In this document: positions 16,653-24,787 of the stretch, in pieces
Position numbering within the stretch: position 1 is the stretch's first letter
Layout of the letters: each line of letters begins with the position of its first letter
NCBI GenBank assembly: GCA_024743115.1
Contig: JANSXC010000003.1
Location: 124,001 to 188,000 of the forward strand
DNA: 64,000 bases
Origin: a bacterium
Lineage (GTDB): Bacteria; Planctomycetota; UBA1135; UBA2386
Direction: 5' to 3'
Notes under the pieces: generated by a model
Seen by the model: the letters and a program-made list of their open reading frames with translations, nothing else
The model's database searches: none
Told to the model about the DNA's origin: nothing
Position numbers and translations under genes: made by a program

Positions 16653-17065
16653 CGTCCTCCTCCCCCACGGGTCTGTTCCGCGTAGCCGTCCGTGACCGCA
16701 TCATGATCGCGCACAGCTTCCGCGGCGAAGTGTTCGGCCCCGCGCAGAAGATGCACGGCGCGACCTATGAAGTCGTGACCGAGTACTCCGCCCAAGAGCT
16801 CGATGCCGATGGCATCGTGCTCGACATCGGACTCTGTCACGAGATCCTCGCCGATGCGCTCGCGCCACTGCGCTACCAGAACCTCGACGAACTGCCGCAG
16901 TTCGAGGGCCAGAACACCACGACCGAGTTCCTCGCCGCGTGGATCCACGGCGAGGTCGCGGCCAAGGCGCGCGATCGCTTCTCGGGTTCGTTGCGCGTCA
17001 CGCTCGAAGAGAGCCTTGTCGCATGGGCCAGCTACGAGGCCCCCGTGGCCGCCGCCAAGGGCTAA
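16649..17065 (+). CDS. Divergent 6-pyruvoyl-tetrahydropterin synthase/QueD homologue
   Basis: A 138-residue protein of the T-fold family. Retained: the first His in MIAHSFRGEVFG, a MHGATYEV segment where QueD/PTPS has HGHxY, LDIGLCHEIL for the DFxxLK strand, NTTTEFLAAWI for the NPTxExLA helix, and the substrate-anchoring Glu in VTLEESLVAWASYE. The second His of HGH, a zinc ligand, is Ala. The catalytic Cys normally five residues before it is also Ala. Classical PTPS or QueD chemistry is therefore doubtful, and a changed reaction or a binding role is more likely. ATGA overlap with the dehydrogenase gene. Confidence 0.85.
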   Translation: MTSSSPTGLFRVAVRDRIMIAHSFRGEVFGPAQKMHGATYEVVTEYSAQELDADGIVLDIGLCHEILADALAPLRYQNLDELPQFEGQNTTTEFLAAWIHGEVAAKARDRFSGSLRVTLEESLVAWASYEAPVAAAKG

Positions 17066-17084
17066 TCGGCAGTCGAGGGTCCGA

Positions 17085-18023
17085 ATGGAGTTCGTCCTGC
17101 TCGAACCGACCCGACCTCCGGGCTTCGTGTCCGGCGGCTATCGCTATCAGGACGAGATCATGCGCCGACTGAAGGGCCGCGGTCACGAGCAGCTCGCGGT
17201 CACTGCGGATCAGGTCGATGAAGCCGTCGCGGCAACACTGCGTACGGGCGCGACCCCGGTCGTCGATGGGCTGTTCATCGAACGTACGCAGCGCCCGTTG
17301 CCCGTGAACGTCATCGCACTGCTTCACATGGTTCCGTCGCTCGCACGCTGGTGTGACGCACCCGTCGATGCGATCGTCACCGGCGAATCAACGCGCGCCG
17401 CAGTCGCCGCCGCCAGCCGTTCGGTCGCGCTCGTTCGCCCGGGGCTGGATGCAACGTTCGCACCACCGACGACGTCGAACGAGTCCACGAGCCTGCGCGT
17501 GCTGTGTGTCGGCACGCTGAGCCCGGCGAAGGGGCAGCACCTCGTCGCCGCAGCCGCACGACAGGCCCACGCCTCCGGGGCAGCGATCGAGCTGGTCTGC
17601 ATCGGGGATCGCAGCGCCGCGGACCATGTCGCCGAGGTGCATCGCGCCGCCGGCACCGTGCCACTCGAGCTTCGGGGATGCCTGCCACCAGCGGCGATCG
17701 CCCAAGAGATGCGCCGAGCCGACCTGTTCGTCTCGGCCTCGCGCTCCGAGTCTTTCGGCATGGCGGCCGCCGAAGCGGCTGCCAGTGGCCTGCCAATGGT
17801 CGCGTTCGCTACGGGCGCCATCCCGTCGTTTGCGGCAACGGCCGATCGCATGGTGCCTGATGACACCTCGGATGAGGCGATGATCGATCTCCTCGCCGAG
17901 GTGTTCGCCGCACCGCGACCCGCCCGAACGTCGGCCCGACGCACGCTGGACAACTGGGATACCGTGGCGGATCGTTTCGCCGCCGCGGTCGATGACGCAT
18001 CGCGCGACCGGCGAGCCCCCTGA
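17085..18023 (+). CDS. GT4-type glycosyltransferase
   Basis: A 312-residue GT-B fold enzyme, short for the family because the N-terminal domain is reduced (about 120 residues). The C-terminal domain has the usual landmarks: SLRVLCVGTLSPAKGQHLV, VPLELRGCLPPAAIAQEM, and the donor-binding ASRSESFGMAAAEAAASGLP with the E-x7-E pattern. A GAGGG ribosome binding site lies before the ATG, 19 bases after the PTPS-like gene. It would glycosylate the operon product, as in known pterin glycosides (for example cyanopterin), but the acceptor is inferred only. Confidence 0.87.
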   Translation: MEFVLLEPTRPPGFVSGGYRYQDEIMRRLKGRGHEQLAVTADQVDEAVAATLRTGATPVVDGLFIERTQRPLPVNVIALLHMVPSLARWCDAPVDAIVTGESTRAAVAAASRSVALVRPGLDATFAPPTTSNESTSLRVLCVGTLSPAKGQHLVAAAARQAHASGAAIELVCIGDRSAADHVAEVHRAAGTVPLELRGCLPPAAIAQEMRRADLFVSASRSESFGMAAAEAAASGLPMVAFATGAIPSFAATADRMVPDDTSDEAMIDLLAEVFAAPRPARTSARRTLDNWDTVADRFAAAVDDASRDRRAP

Positions 18024-18027
18024 TCGA

Positions 18028-19506
18028 ATGACCTCCGACCTGTTTGCGTCCCGCCCCTGGATCGAGTCGCCCGCGCCGATCGACGACTCCGTGGTCGGAA
18101 TGCTCGGACAGCACGAGGCGGCGCTGTTCTATCACCTGGCACGGTCCTACTGGCGCGGCGAGGGCACGATCGTCGATGCCGGCTCGTTCCTCGGCAAGTC
18201 CGCGCGCTGCTTCGCCGCGGGCGTGCGCGCGAACCCCAAACTCGGCCCCACGACCCGAATCCACTGCTTCGACGACTTTCGTTGCCACGACCTGTTGACG
18301 GTCAATCTCGTGCGCGAGGGCTTCGGCGACGAGATCGCCATCGGTGACTCGACGCAAACCTACTTCGACCGCCAGGTCGCGGGCGACGCCGAACTGCTCG
18401 AGGTCCATGCGGGCGACTTCCACGACGCGGAGTGGCAGAACGGTCCGATCGAGATCCTCATGGTCGACATCGCGAAGAGCCCGTCGCTCGGCAGCCGCGT
18501 CGTCGAACAGTTCTTTCCGCACCTGACGGTGGGCCGCTCGCTCGTGGTGCACCAGGACTACCACCACGTATGGCTGCCCCACATCCACGTGGCGATGGAG
18601 TACCTGGCCGACAGCTTCGAGCTGGTGGTGCCGCGAGCCGACGACACGGCGGCGTTCCGGCTCGTCGCGGAGCTGGACCCCGATCGCATGCGCCGCATCA
18701 TCGCCAACGACTTCATCGCGGACGAACGCGTTGAACTCATGGGCCGCGCGATCGACCGACTTCCAACCGACAAACGCTTCGTCGTCCAGCTCGCGCGACT
18801 CAACCTGCTCGCCGAACTCGAACGCTTCGACGACATGCGCCACGGCCTGGCAGACGTTCGGGCAGTGCAACCATCGCAGCTGTCGCCCAACGAAGCCACC
18901 GCGCTGCGCACGATCGAGGACATCCTCGACATGCACGACATCGCTGACGTCTACGCGCGCGGCGACCACGAACGGGCCCTCGCAGTCGTCGACCGGGTTC
19001 TCGCGCGCGAGGCGACCCCGCGCGCACACGCGTTCCGCGCGGTGATCCTCGCGAACCGCGACGCTGGCGCGGATGCGGCCGTCGCGGCCCGTGCCGAAGC
19101 CGAGCGCACGGCGCCACCCGAACTGCGCCACACCCTCATGGGTCAAACCGAACTGCGCTTCGGCCTCGTCGATGCAGCGCAAGCAACGGTGCGGCAACAG
19201 CTCCAGGCGATCAGCGCGGATTCACTACCCGCCAACCTCTGCGATCTGCTCGTCGCCGTCTGGAAGCGCCGACCACCGACCGCGGACGCCGACGAGTTGC
19301 TCGAGGACCTCGGTCAGCGATTCGTCACCGACGCCGAAGTCGATTGGCTGCGGGCGCGGCTCGCGTTCCTGCGTGAGGACGCCGCCGCGGCGTTCGCTCA
19401 TGCGCGCGCCGGTCTCGATCGCGGCGGCGAGACCCGCCGAGCCGTTGACCTGCTCGCGTCGTTCCAGCTCACGCCTGCCGCAGTCCGCGCGGCGACGTCA
19501 AACTGA
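18028..19506 (+). CDS. SAM-dependent methyltransferase with C-terminal TPR-like region
   Basis: The 492-residue product begins 4 bases after the glycosyltransferase stop. Residues about 45-200 form a class I methyltransferase of the macrocin/Methyltransf_24 type: GTIVDAGSFLGKSARCFA is motif I, IHCFDDFRC holds the beta2 acidic residue, and EILMVDIAKSPSLGSRVVEQ and VVHQDYHHVW follow as in metal-dependent sugar O-methyltransferases. Residues 240-492 are helical repeats rich in Ala/Asp/Arg, consistent with TPR. It could methylate the sugar added by the preceding enzyme. Last gene of the right arm; it faces nth. Confidence 0.83.
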   Translation: MTSDLFASRPWIESPAPIDDSVVGMLGQHEAALFYHLARSYWRGEGTIVDAGSFLGKSARCFAAGVRANPKLGPTTRIHCFDDFRCHDLLTVNLVREGFGDEIAIGDSTQTYFDRQVAGDAELLEVHAGDFHDAEWQNGPIEILMVDIAKSPSLGSRVVEQFFPHLTVGRSLVVHQDYHHVWLPHIHVAMEYLADSFELVVPRADDTAAFRLVAELDPDRMRRIIANDFIADERVELMGRAIDRLPTDKRFVVQLARLNLLAELERFDDMRHGLADVRAVQPSQLSPNEATALRTIEDILDMHDIADVYARGDHERALAVVDRVLAREATPRAHAFRAVILANRDAGADAAVAARAEAERTAPPELRHTLMGQTELRFGLVDAAQATVRQQLQAISADSLPANLCDLLVAVWKRRPPTADADELLEDLGQRFVTDAEVDWLRARLAFLREDAAAAFAHARAGLDRGGETRRAVDLLASFQLTPAAVRAATSN

Positions 19507-19532
19507 GTCGAACCGAGCAGCCAGACTCGCAA

Positions 19533-20309
19533 CTACACCGACTGCGGGCCGCCGTGCTCAGAACCGCGGGACTCGACGCGCACGCGTACCGTCGCCGCGC
19601 GGTCGACCCAGGCGCCATGGGCATCGCCGACGCTCGACGGGCAGATCTCGAACAGCGGGCAGTTCTCGCAATCCGGCTCCCGCGCGAGGCAGACGTAGCG
19701 GCCGAACAGCAGGATGCGGTGGCCGCCATCGATCCACTGGTCACGTTCGAGCTGCCGGCAGAGATCCTGCTCGACCTTGTCAGCCTTGGTCGCGGTCGTG
19801 AGCCCGAGACGTTGTGATACCCGCATCACGTGGGTGTCGACGACGACCCCTTCCGCGATGCCGTAGGCGACGCCAAGCACGACGTTGGCCGTTTTGCGCG
19901 CCACGCCGGGCAGCTCGAGCAGCGCCTTCATGTCGCGCGGCACCTCGCCGCCGTGCTGCTCGTGCAGCGCGAGACTCGCGCCCTGAATCGCTTTCGCCTT
20001 GTTGCGGTAGAAGCCGGTGCGGTGCACGACCGCTTCGACGTCCTCGCGCGGCGCCGCGGCGAGCGCTTCGGGCGTCGGCCACTTCTCGAACAGTACGGGC
20101 GTGACCGTGTTGACCGTCCGGTCCGTGCTCTGGGCGCTCAGGATCGTCGCCATCAGCAACGTCCAGGCGTCCGTGTGATCCAGCTCGCAGTGCGGCGTGG
20201 GTATCGCGGCCGAAAGCCGCCGCAACACGTCACCGATCTCCGCTGGCGGACCAGCGGGTTTCTCGGGGTCAGGCTTCTTCTTGCGGGCAGCGGCCAACGG
20301 AACTGGCAA
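19533..20309 (-). CDS. nth: Endonuclease III
   Basis: A base-excision repair glycosylase/AP lyase for oxidised pyrimidines. The helix-hairpin-helix LPGVARKTANVVLG carries the catalytic Lys139, and Asp158 is in VVVDTHVMR. The C-terminal [4Fe-4S] cluster cysteines C207, C214, C217 and C223 keep the C-x6-C-x2-C-x5-C spacing. The 258-residue form uses a TTG start and has a Lys/Pro-rich N-terminal extension. A GTG at 20228 would give a length closer to E. coli Nth (about 211), so the start is uncertain. Function is certain. Confidence 0.95.
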   Translation of the reverse strand: MPVPLAAARKKKPDPEKPAGPPAEIGDVLRRLSAAIPTPHCELDHTDAWTLLMATILSAQSTDRTVNTVTPVLFEKWPTPEALAAAPREDVEAVVHRTGFYRNKAKAIQGASLALHEQHGGEVPRDMKALLELPGVARKTANVVLGVAYGIAEGVVVDTHVMRVSQRLGLTTATKADKVEQDLCRQLERDQWIDGGHRILLFGRYVCLAREPDCENCPLFEICPSSVGDAHGAWVDRAATVRVRVESRGSEHGGPQSV

Positions 20310-20372
20310 GCACGGATGTCCCCTGCAGGAACACCCTGCGGGGCGGGCAGCGTAACGTTTGGCGCGTTGGCC

Positions 20373-21062
20373 TCAACTCCGCGCCCCGAAGACCGCGGTG
20401 CCGATCCGCACCATCGTCGAACCGGCGGCGACCGCGACCTCGAGGTCGTTCGACATCCCGAGACTCAGCACCGGCAACCCCGCGCCAATTGCCTGTTCGA
20501 GCTCACGCCGGAGTTCAGCGACGCGCGCGAACACGGGCGCCGGGTCTCCCGCCAGCGGCCCCATCGCCATGAGCCCGCGAACCCGCAGCGCCGGCGCGGC
20601 GGTCCGCACGTGCTGCAGCAGGTCGAACGCCTCAGCGGGTGGACAACCGTGCTTCTGGGGATCGTCGGTGGCATGGATCTGCAGCAGCACGTCGAGCGAA
20701 CGTTCTACTGCCGCAAGCTCGGCCTGCAGCACGTTCGCGAGCTTGATCCGATCGAGACTGTGCAGCAGCTTCAGCCCCGCGACCTGCACGAGATCGCGGG
20801 CCTTGTTGGTCTGCAGCGACCCGATCATGTGCCACTCGATCCCGATTCGATGGGCGAGCTCGGGAGCCTTGGCCACGAGCTCCTGCACGCGGTTCTCGCC
20901 GAACATGCGCTGCCCAGCATCGAATGCCGACTCCAGACTGGCAACGGGATGACGCTTGCTCACCGCGAGCAGCTCGACCGTCGCGGGATCACGACCCGCT
21001 GTTGCAGCGGCCCGCGCGATGCGCTTGCGAACCAGCGCCAGGTTCTCAGCGATACTCGCCAT
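20373..21062 (-). CDS. yggS: PLP homeostasis protein YggS (PROSC family)
   Basis: A 229-residue pyridoxal-phosphate-binding TIM-barrel protein that buffers PLP. The Lys that forms the aldimine is in VELLAVSKRHP. Further family motifs are FGENRVQELVAK, IEWHMIGSLQTNKA, GLMAMGPL and LSLGMSNDLEVAV, the last being the phosphate-binding SMGMSxD region. Length is standard. The minus-strand hexamer TAGGAT stands nine bases before the ATG, so the message may be nearly leaderless. The gene is separated from nth by 63 bases. Confidence 0.95.
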   Translation of the reverse strand: MASIAENLALVRKRIARAAATAGRDPATVELLAVSKRHPVASLESAFDAGQRMFGENRVQELVAKAPELAHRIGIEWHMIGSLQTNKARDLVQVAGLKLLHSLDRIKLANVLQAELAAVERSLDVLLQIHATDDPQKHGCPPAEAFDLLQHVRTAAPALRVRGLMAMGPLAGDPAPVFARVAELRRELEQAIGAGLPVLSLGMSNDLEVAVAAGSTMVRIGTAVFGARS

Positions 21063-21071
21063 CAGAAACCA

Positions 21072-21077
21072 ATCCTA
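21072..21077 (-). promoter_or_regulatory. Candidate -10 element for yggS
   Basis: TAGGAT on the minus strand, nine bases before the yggS ATG. The same hexamer precedes the Na+/Ca2+ exchanger gene by seven bases and the E1 dehydrogenase gene by sixteen. Confidence 0.35.
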
Positions 21078-21113
21078 CTCCAGCCCGCGTCGCGCCCGCG
21101 ACCCGCGCCGCAT

Positions 21114-21473
21114 TCAGCGGTCGTCCCAGTGCGTCGTGAGGGTCGAAGGAAACAACACCTTGCCGCGACGCAGCAGCGCCTCGCGACCATCGACCTCGAA
21201 CCCGCTCAACAACGCATCCCAGGGTTCGTAGTCGCTGCAGAACGCCAACCATTCCTGCAGCGCATGCCCGACCCGCGCATCACCGGCGTGACGGTCGCCG
21301 AGATGACGCGCGAGCTGCCGCATGAACTTCGCGGTCTCGTCATGAAACGTCTCCGGCGTCACCTCGTCCGGCCGGAAACCGAACGACTCGATCAGTCCGG
21401 CGCGATACTCCGCAGCGATCTGCCGCAGCGTGGCACCGAGCAGGACATCGCGCGTTGCTGTTTCGACGTTCAT
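21114..21473 (-). CDS. Small soluble protein, unknown function
   Basis: A 119-residue acidic-to-neutral soluble protein between purH and yggS, without signal peptide or membrane segment. It is mostly predicted helical in residues 1-85 (VETATRDVLLGATLRQIAAEY, TAKFMRQLARHLGDRH), with a short strand-rich tail that includes WDALLSGFEVDGREALL. Codon use and GC are like its neighbours, and the ATG-to-stop length fits the gap well, so it is probably real. I do not recognise the family. It lies 28 bases downstream of purH on the same strand, so it may be co-transcribed. Confidence 0.68.
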   Translation of the reverse strand: MNVETATRDVLLGATLRQIAAEYRAGLIESFGFRPDEVTPETFHDETAKFMRQLARHLGDRHAGDARVGHALQEWLAFCSDYEPWDALLSGFEVDGREALLRRGKVLFPSTLTTHWDDR

Positions 21474-21501
21474 CCCGTGGCTACCTCAGTGACGCCGAAC
21501 A

Positions 21502-23082
21502 CTAGTGACGGAAATGGCGCTGCCCCGTCATGACCATCGCGACACCGTACTCGTCAGCCACCGCGACGACTTCTTCGTCCCGCTTGCTGCCGCCCGGCTG
21601 GATCGCCGCCGAGGCACCGGCTTCGAGGCACACCTTGAGACCATCGGGGAACGGAAAGAACGCGTCGCTCGCGACCACCGCCCCGCGCACCTTGTCGCCA
21701 GCCTTGTCGACGGCGATCTTGGCCGCGTCGACCCGGCTCATCTGCCCCGCACCGACTCCGACGGTCGCACACGATCCGTCGTCCGACAGTCGCGCCAGCA
21801 CGATCGCGTTGGACTTGACGTGCTTGCCCACGATCCAGGCGAACTGCATCGCAGTAACTTCGGCATCGGTCGGTTCGCGCTTCGTCGCGGTCGCGAGCTC
21901 CGGCACTTCGTCGACGACGTCGGGGGTCTGCAGCAAGAGGCCACCCGAAACCGGCCGCGGCACCACGGCCCGCCGCGTGGCATCCGTCGGCAACCCGCCG
22001 AGCTCGAGCAGCCGCACGTTGGGGCCCCACTTGGCCTTCTGCAGCGCCGCGATCGCGCCAGGTTCGATCTCTGGCGCCACGACCACCTCCAGGAACGTGC
22101 CGCTCTCGACGATGGCCGCCGCGGTCTCCTGATCGAACTTGCGGTTCGTCGCCAGGATACCGCCGAAGGCCGACACCGGGTCGCTGGCGAGCGCGAGCTC
22201 GAATGCACGCAGCAGCGTCTCGGCCACCGCGGCCCCGCACGGGTTGTTGTGCTTGACCAGCACGCAAGCGGGACGCTCGAAGTCGAGCGCCACCGCCAGC
22301 GCGGCATCCGCGTCGAGGATGTTGTTGTAGCTGAGTTCCTTGCCACCACGCTGCGACGCGCCGGCGAGACTCGGGCCGGCCACACCCAGGCTGTAGAACG
22401 CGGCGCGCTGATGCGGATTCTCGCCGTACCGCAGGGTTTGCAGTTGCTCGGCCGCATACGCCACACGCGTCGGGAAGAAGGCTTCGTCCGGCAAGCCGCG
22501 GCGCTGCTCGTCGAACCACTGCGCGATCGCCGTGTCGTAGGCCGCCGTGTGGGCGAACGCCTTCGCTGCGAGGCGTTTCCGCATCGCGATCGACTCGTCG
22601 GAGTCGGCCTTGGCCAGGCTCTCCAAGACCGACGTGTAGTCCGCGGGGTCGACGACGACCGCGACGCTCGCGTGGTTCTTCGCCGCGCTGCGCAGCATGG
22701 CCGGCCCGCCGATATCGATGTTCTCGACGACATCCTCGTAGGTGGCATCCGGCCGCTGCACCGTCTCGCGGAACCGATAGAGGTTCACGCAGAGCAGGTC
22801 GATGCGATCGATGCCGTGGTCGGCCATCGCCGCGCCGTGCGACGGCACGTCTCGCCGCGCAAGCAGACCGCCGTGCACCTTGGGATGCAGCGTCTTGATG
22901 CGGCCGTCCATCATCTCGGGGAACCCGGTGTGCTCGGCGACCTCCGTCGCCTCGATTCCGGCGTCCACGAGCACGCGTCGGGTGCCGCCGGTCGACAGGA
23001 TGCCAAAACCCCTGGCGACGAGCCCCCGCGCGAACTCGACGATCCCGTTCTTGTCGGTAACGGACAGCAGCGCCCACTTCAT
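21502..23082 (-). CDS. purH: Bifunctional AICAR transformylase/IMP cyclohydrolase
   Basis: Catalyses the last two steps of purine synthesis. The 526-residue length is canonical. The N-terminal IMP cyclohydrolase part has ALLSVTDKNGIVEFARGL, ILSTGGTRRVL and MMDGRIKTLHPKVHGGLL. The C-terminal transformylase part has LRYGENPHQRAAFY, ELSYNNILDADAAL, CVLVKHNNPCG with the catalytic Lys-His pair, and SDAFFPFPDGL. The start has an AGGAG ribosome binding site. It is 27 bases downstream of prfB. Confidence 0.97.
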   Translation of the reverse strand: MKWALLSVTDKNGIVEFARGLVARGFGILSTGGTRRVLVDAGIEATEVAEHTGFPEMMDGRIKTLHPKVHGGLLARRDVPSHGAAMADHGIDRIDLLCVNLYRFRETVQRPDATYEDVVENIDIGGPAMLRSAAKNHASVAVVVDPADYTSVLESLAKADSDESIAMRKRLAAKAFAHTAAYDTAIAQWFDEQRRGLPDEAFFPTRVAYAAEQLQTLRYGENPHQRAAFYSLGVAGPSLAGASQRGGKELSYNNILDADAALAVALDFERPACVLVKHNNPCGAAVAETLLRAFELALASDPVSAFGGILATNRKFDQETAAAIVESGTFLEVVVAPEIEPGAIAALQKAKWGPNVRLLELGGLPTDATRRAVVPRPVSGGLLLQTPDVVDEVPELATATKREPTDAEVTAMQFAWIVGKHVKSNAIVLARLSDDGSCATVGVGAGQMSRVDAAKIAVDKAGDKVRGAVVASDAFFPFPDGLKVCLEAGASAAIQPGGSKRDEEVVAVADEYGVAMVMTGQRHFRH

Positions 23083-23109
23083 CGTTTCGCTCCTTGACCT
23101 ACTGCGGCA

Positions 23110-24205
23110 CTACTGCCGCTTCTTGAGGTAGCCCTCGATGAACGGATCGAGGTCGCCATCGAGGACCCCCTGGACGTCCGAGGTCTCGACATCCGTCCGT
23201 AGATCCTTGCACATCTGGTACGGCTGCAGCACGTAGCTGCGAATCTGGTTGCCCCAGCTGATCGACCCGCGATCGCCGTAGAACTTGGCGAGCTCGGCCT
23301 CGCGCTTCGCGAGTTCGACCTGATAGAGCTTGGACCGCAACGTGCGCATCGCGGCGTCGCGGTTCTTGTGCTGACTGCGCTCGTTCTGACACGAGACGAC
23401 GATGCCGGTCGGCAGGTGGGTGATCCGGATCGCCGACTCCGTCTTGTTGACGTGCTGCCCGCCTGCACCCGACGCACGGAACGTGTCGACTCGCAGATCG
23501 TCCTTACGGATGTCCACCGAGACGTCGTCATCGAGTTCGGGCACGACTTCCACCGAAGCGAACGAGGTCTGGCGCCGCGCATTGCCATCGAACGGCGAGA
23601 TGCGCACGAGCCGGTGAACGCCCTGCTCCGCCTTGAGGCGGCCATAGGCGTAGGGACCCTTGACGAGCACCGTCGCGGTCTTGATCCCGGCCTCCTCGGC
23701 CATCTGCATGTCGTTCTCTTCGACGTCGTAGTCGTGACGCGCGCACCACTTGACGTACATCCGCAGCATCATCTCGGCCCAGTCCGAGGCGTCGACACCG
23801 CCCGCGCCGGGCACGAGCGTGATGATCGCGTTCTTGATGTCGTGCTCGCCGCCCAGCATCAGCTGGAACTCGAGGTCGTGGAGCTGCTGGTCGATCTGTG
23901 CCCGGGTCTGGGCCAAATCGTCCTTCACCGCGCTCGGATCCTCCTCGCCGAGTTCGAGCAGCACCCGCCCGTCCTCGATCAGACGGGTCAAGGCGTCGAT
24001 CGGCTCCACGACCCCGGAGCAGATCTTCTTCTGCTGCACGATCGGCTGCGCGCGCTCCGGCTCGTCCCAGAAACCCGGCTGGGTCATCTGGTTATCGATG
24101 TCGGCTAGCTCACGATGGCGTCGAACGTAGTCAAAGACTCTCCTTGATCGCGGCCACACGGTTGTCGGCACGGTCGAGGATCTCGCGGTAGTCGTTCACG
24201 CCCAT
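23110..24205 (-). CDS. prfB: Peptide chain release factor 2 with programmed +1 frameshift
   Basis: RF2 terminates translation at UGA and UAA. The gene is read in two frames. A 24-codon first frame begins at the ATG at 24205 (MGVNDYREIL ... AAIKESL) and stops at TGA (24133-24131); skipping base 24133 joins it to the frame that ends at 23110. The joined product is 364 residues, against 365 in E. coli. Recognition motif SPF falls at about 203-205 and the catalytic GGQ at about 248-250, both in the right place. The CTT-TGA-C slip site and an internal Shine-Dalgarno sequence are present. It is upstream of purH. Confidence 0.96.
24130..24144 (-). promoter_or_regulatory. prfB programmed +1 frameshift site
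   Basis: On the minus strand the order is AGGAG, AGT, CTT, TGA, C. An internal Shine-Dalgarno sequence lies three bases before the CTT slip codon, followed by the in-frame UGA that RF2 itself reads, with the unfavourable C after it. Spacing is the same as in E. coli prfB (AGGGGG-TAT-CTT-TGA-C). Low RF2 favours frameshifting, which gives autoregulation. Confidence 0.95.
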
Positions 24206-24787
24206 CAGGCCCGCGATTGAACAGGGGCGGCCCGGTAATTCCAGAGGGCTCGCGATCGCAGTGCGGAAAAGGAAACCCGCGACGGGCACTGCAGGCAAAG
24301 GATCGAAGTCGGCGAATCATGGCCCGCCGCGGGTTTCGTGTGCGGTTGCGGATCCGAATCGAATCCGACCTCCGCCATTGTCGGCAGGCGGCAGAACCGC
24401 ATGAGCCTGGGATCGCGGCCAGGCAACGCCCGCGCGCCAGCTGACCGCGAGGCTCGCGGTCGCATCGAGGCAACGCCGCGGCGCCGATTCGGCAAAAACT
24501 TTGCCCGCCCCGCGGCCACACCGTTCTGGCCCGGCGGCTGGCTCGGCCAGCGTCCACTCGCGCGTCAATTCGAGACGCGAGCTACGAGGAACGCGTGCGA
24601 CTGTCGGGGTTCGCGGCAACCGCTCGGCTGGCCGCGGTGCCAACGCCCGCGCGACGACAGTTCGTCACGTCAGGCCGGCACGCACACGGGCGAGCGGGCG
24701 AGCACTGTCCAATGGGGCATCGCCGCACGGAGAAATCTCCGAGAGATCTCTGGGAGATCACCTCTGGGAGATCCTGCGAGGACTTCC
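24206..24787. other. 582 bases without a recognisable gene
   Basis: Lies between the prfB start and the end of the Fis-type regulator gene. No open frame here has a plausible start, protein-like composition or motif, and no tRNA or known RNA signature was seen. It holds the prfB leader (right after 24205), numerous GC-rich inverted segments, and the direct repeat at 24748-24773. An uncharacterised RNA or a decayed gene cannot be excluded. Confidence 0.55.
24748..24773. repeat. Direct repeat CTCTGGGAGATC, two copies, period 14
   Basis: Exact 12-base copies at 24748-24759 and 24762-24773, with related sequence (AATCTCCGAGAGATCTC) just before. It lies 15 bases past the stop of the Fis-type regulator gene. 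The region could form alternative hairpins because GAGATC and GATCTC segments are complementary. Confidence 0.5.

Noticed and set aside
16803..17084. Longer upstream start for the GT4 glycosyltransferase
   Set aside because: It lies inside the PTPS-like gene in another frame and is Arg/Ser-rich; the ATG at 17085 with GAGGG fits the family start.
23110..24171. prfB read as a single frame from an in-frame alternative start
   Set aside because: That start gives an unrelated N-terminus; the conserved N-terminus requires the first frame from 24205 and the frameshift.
24340..24380. tRNA-like TTCGAATC-type segment in the gene-free stretch
   Set aside because: A sequence similar to a T-arm occurs but no matching acceptor stem, D-arm or anticodon arm can be drawn around it.
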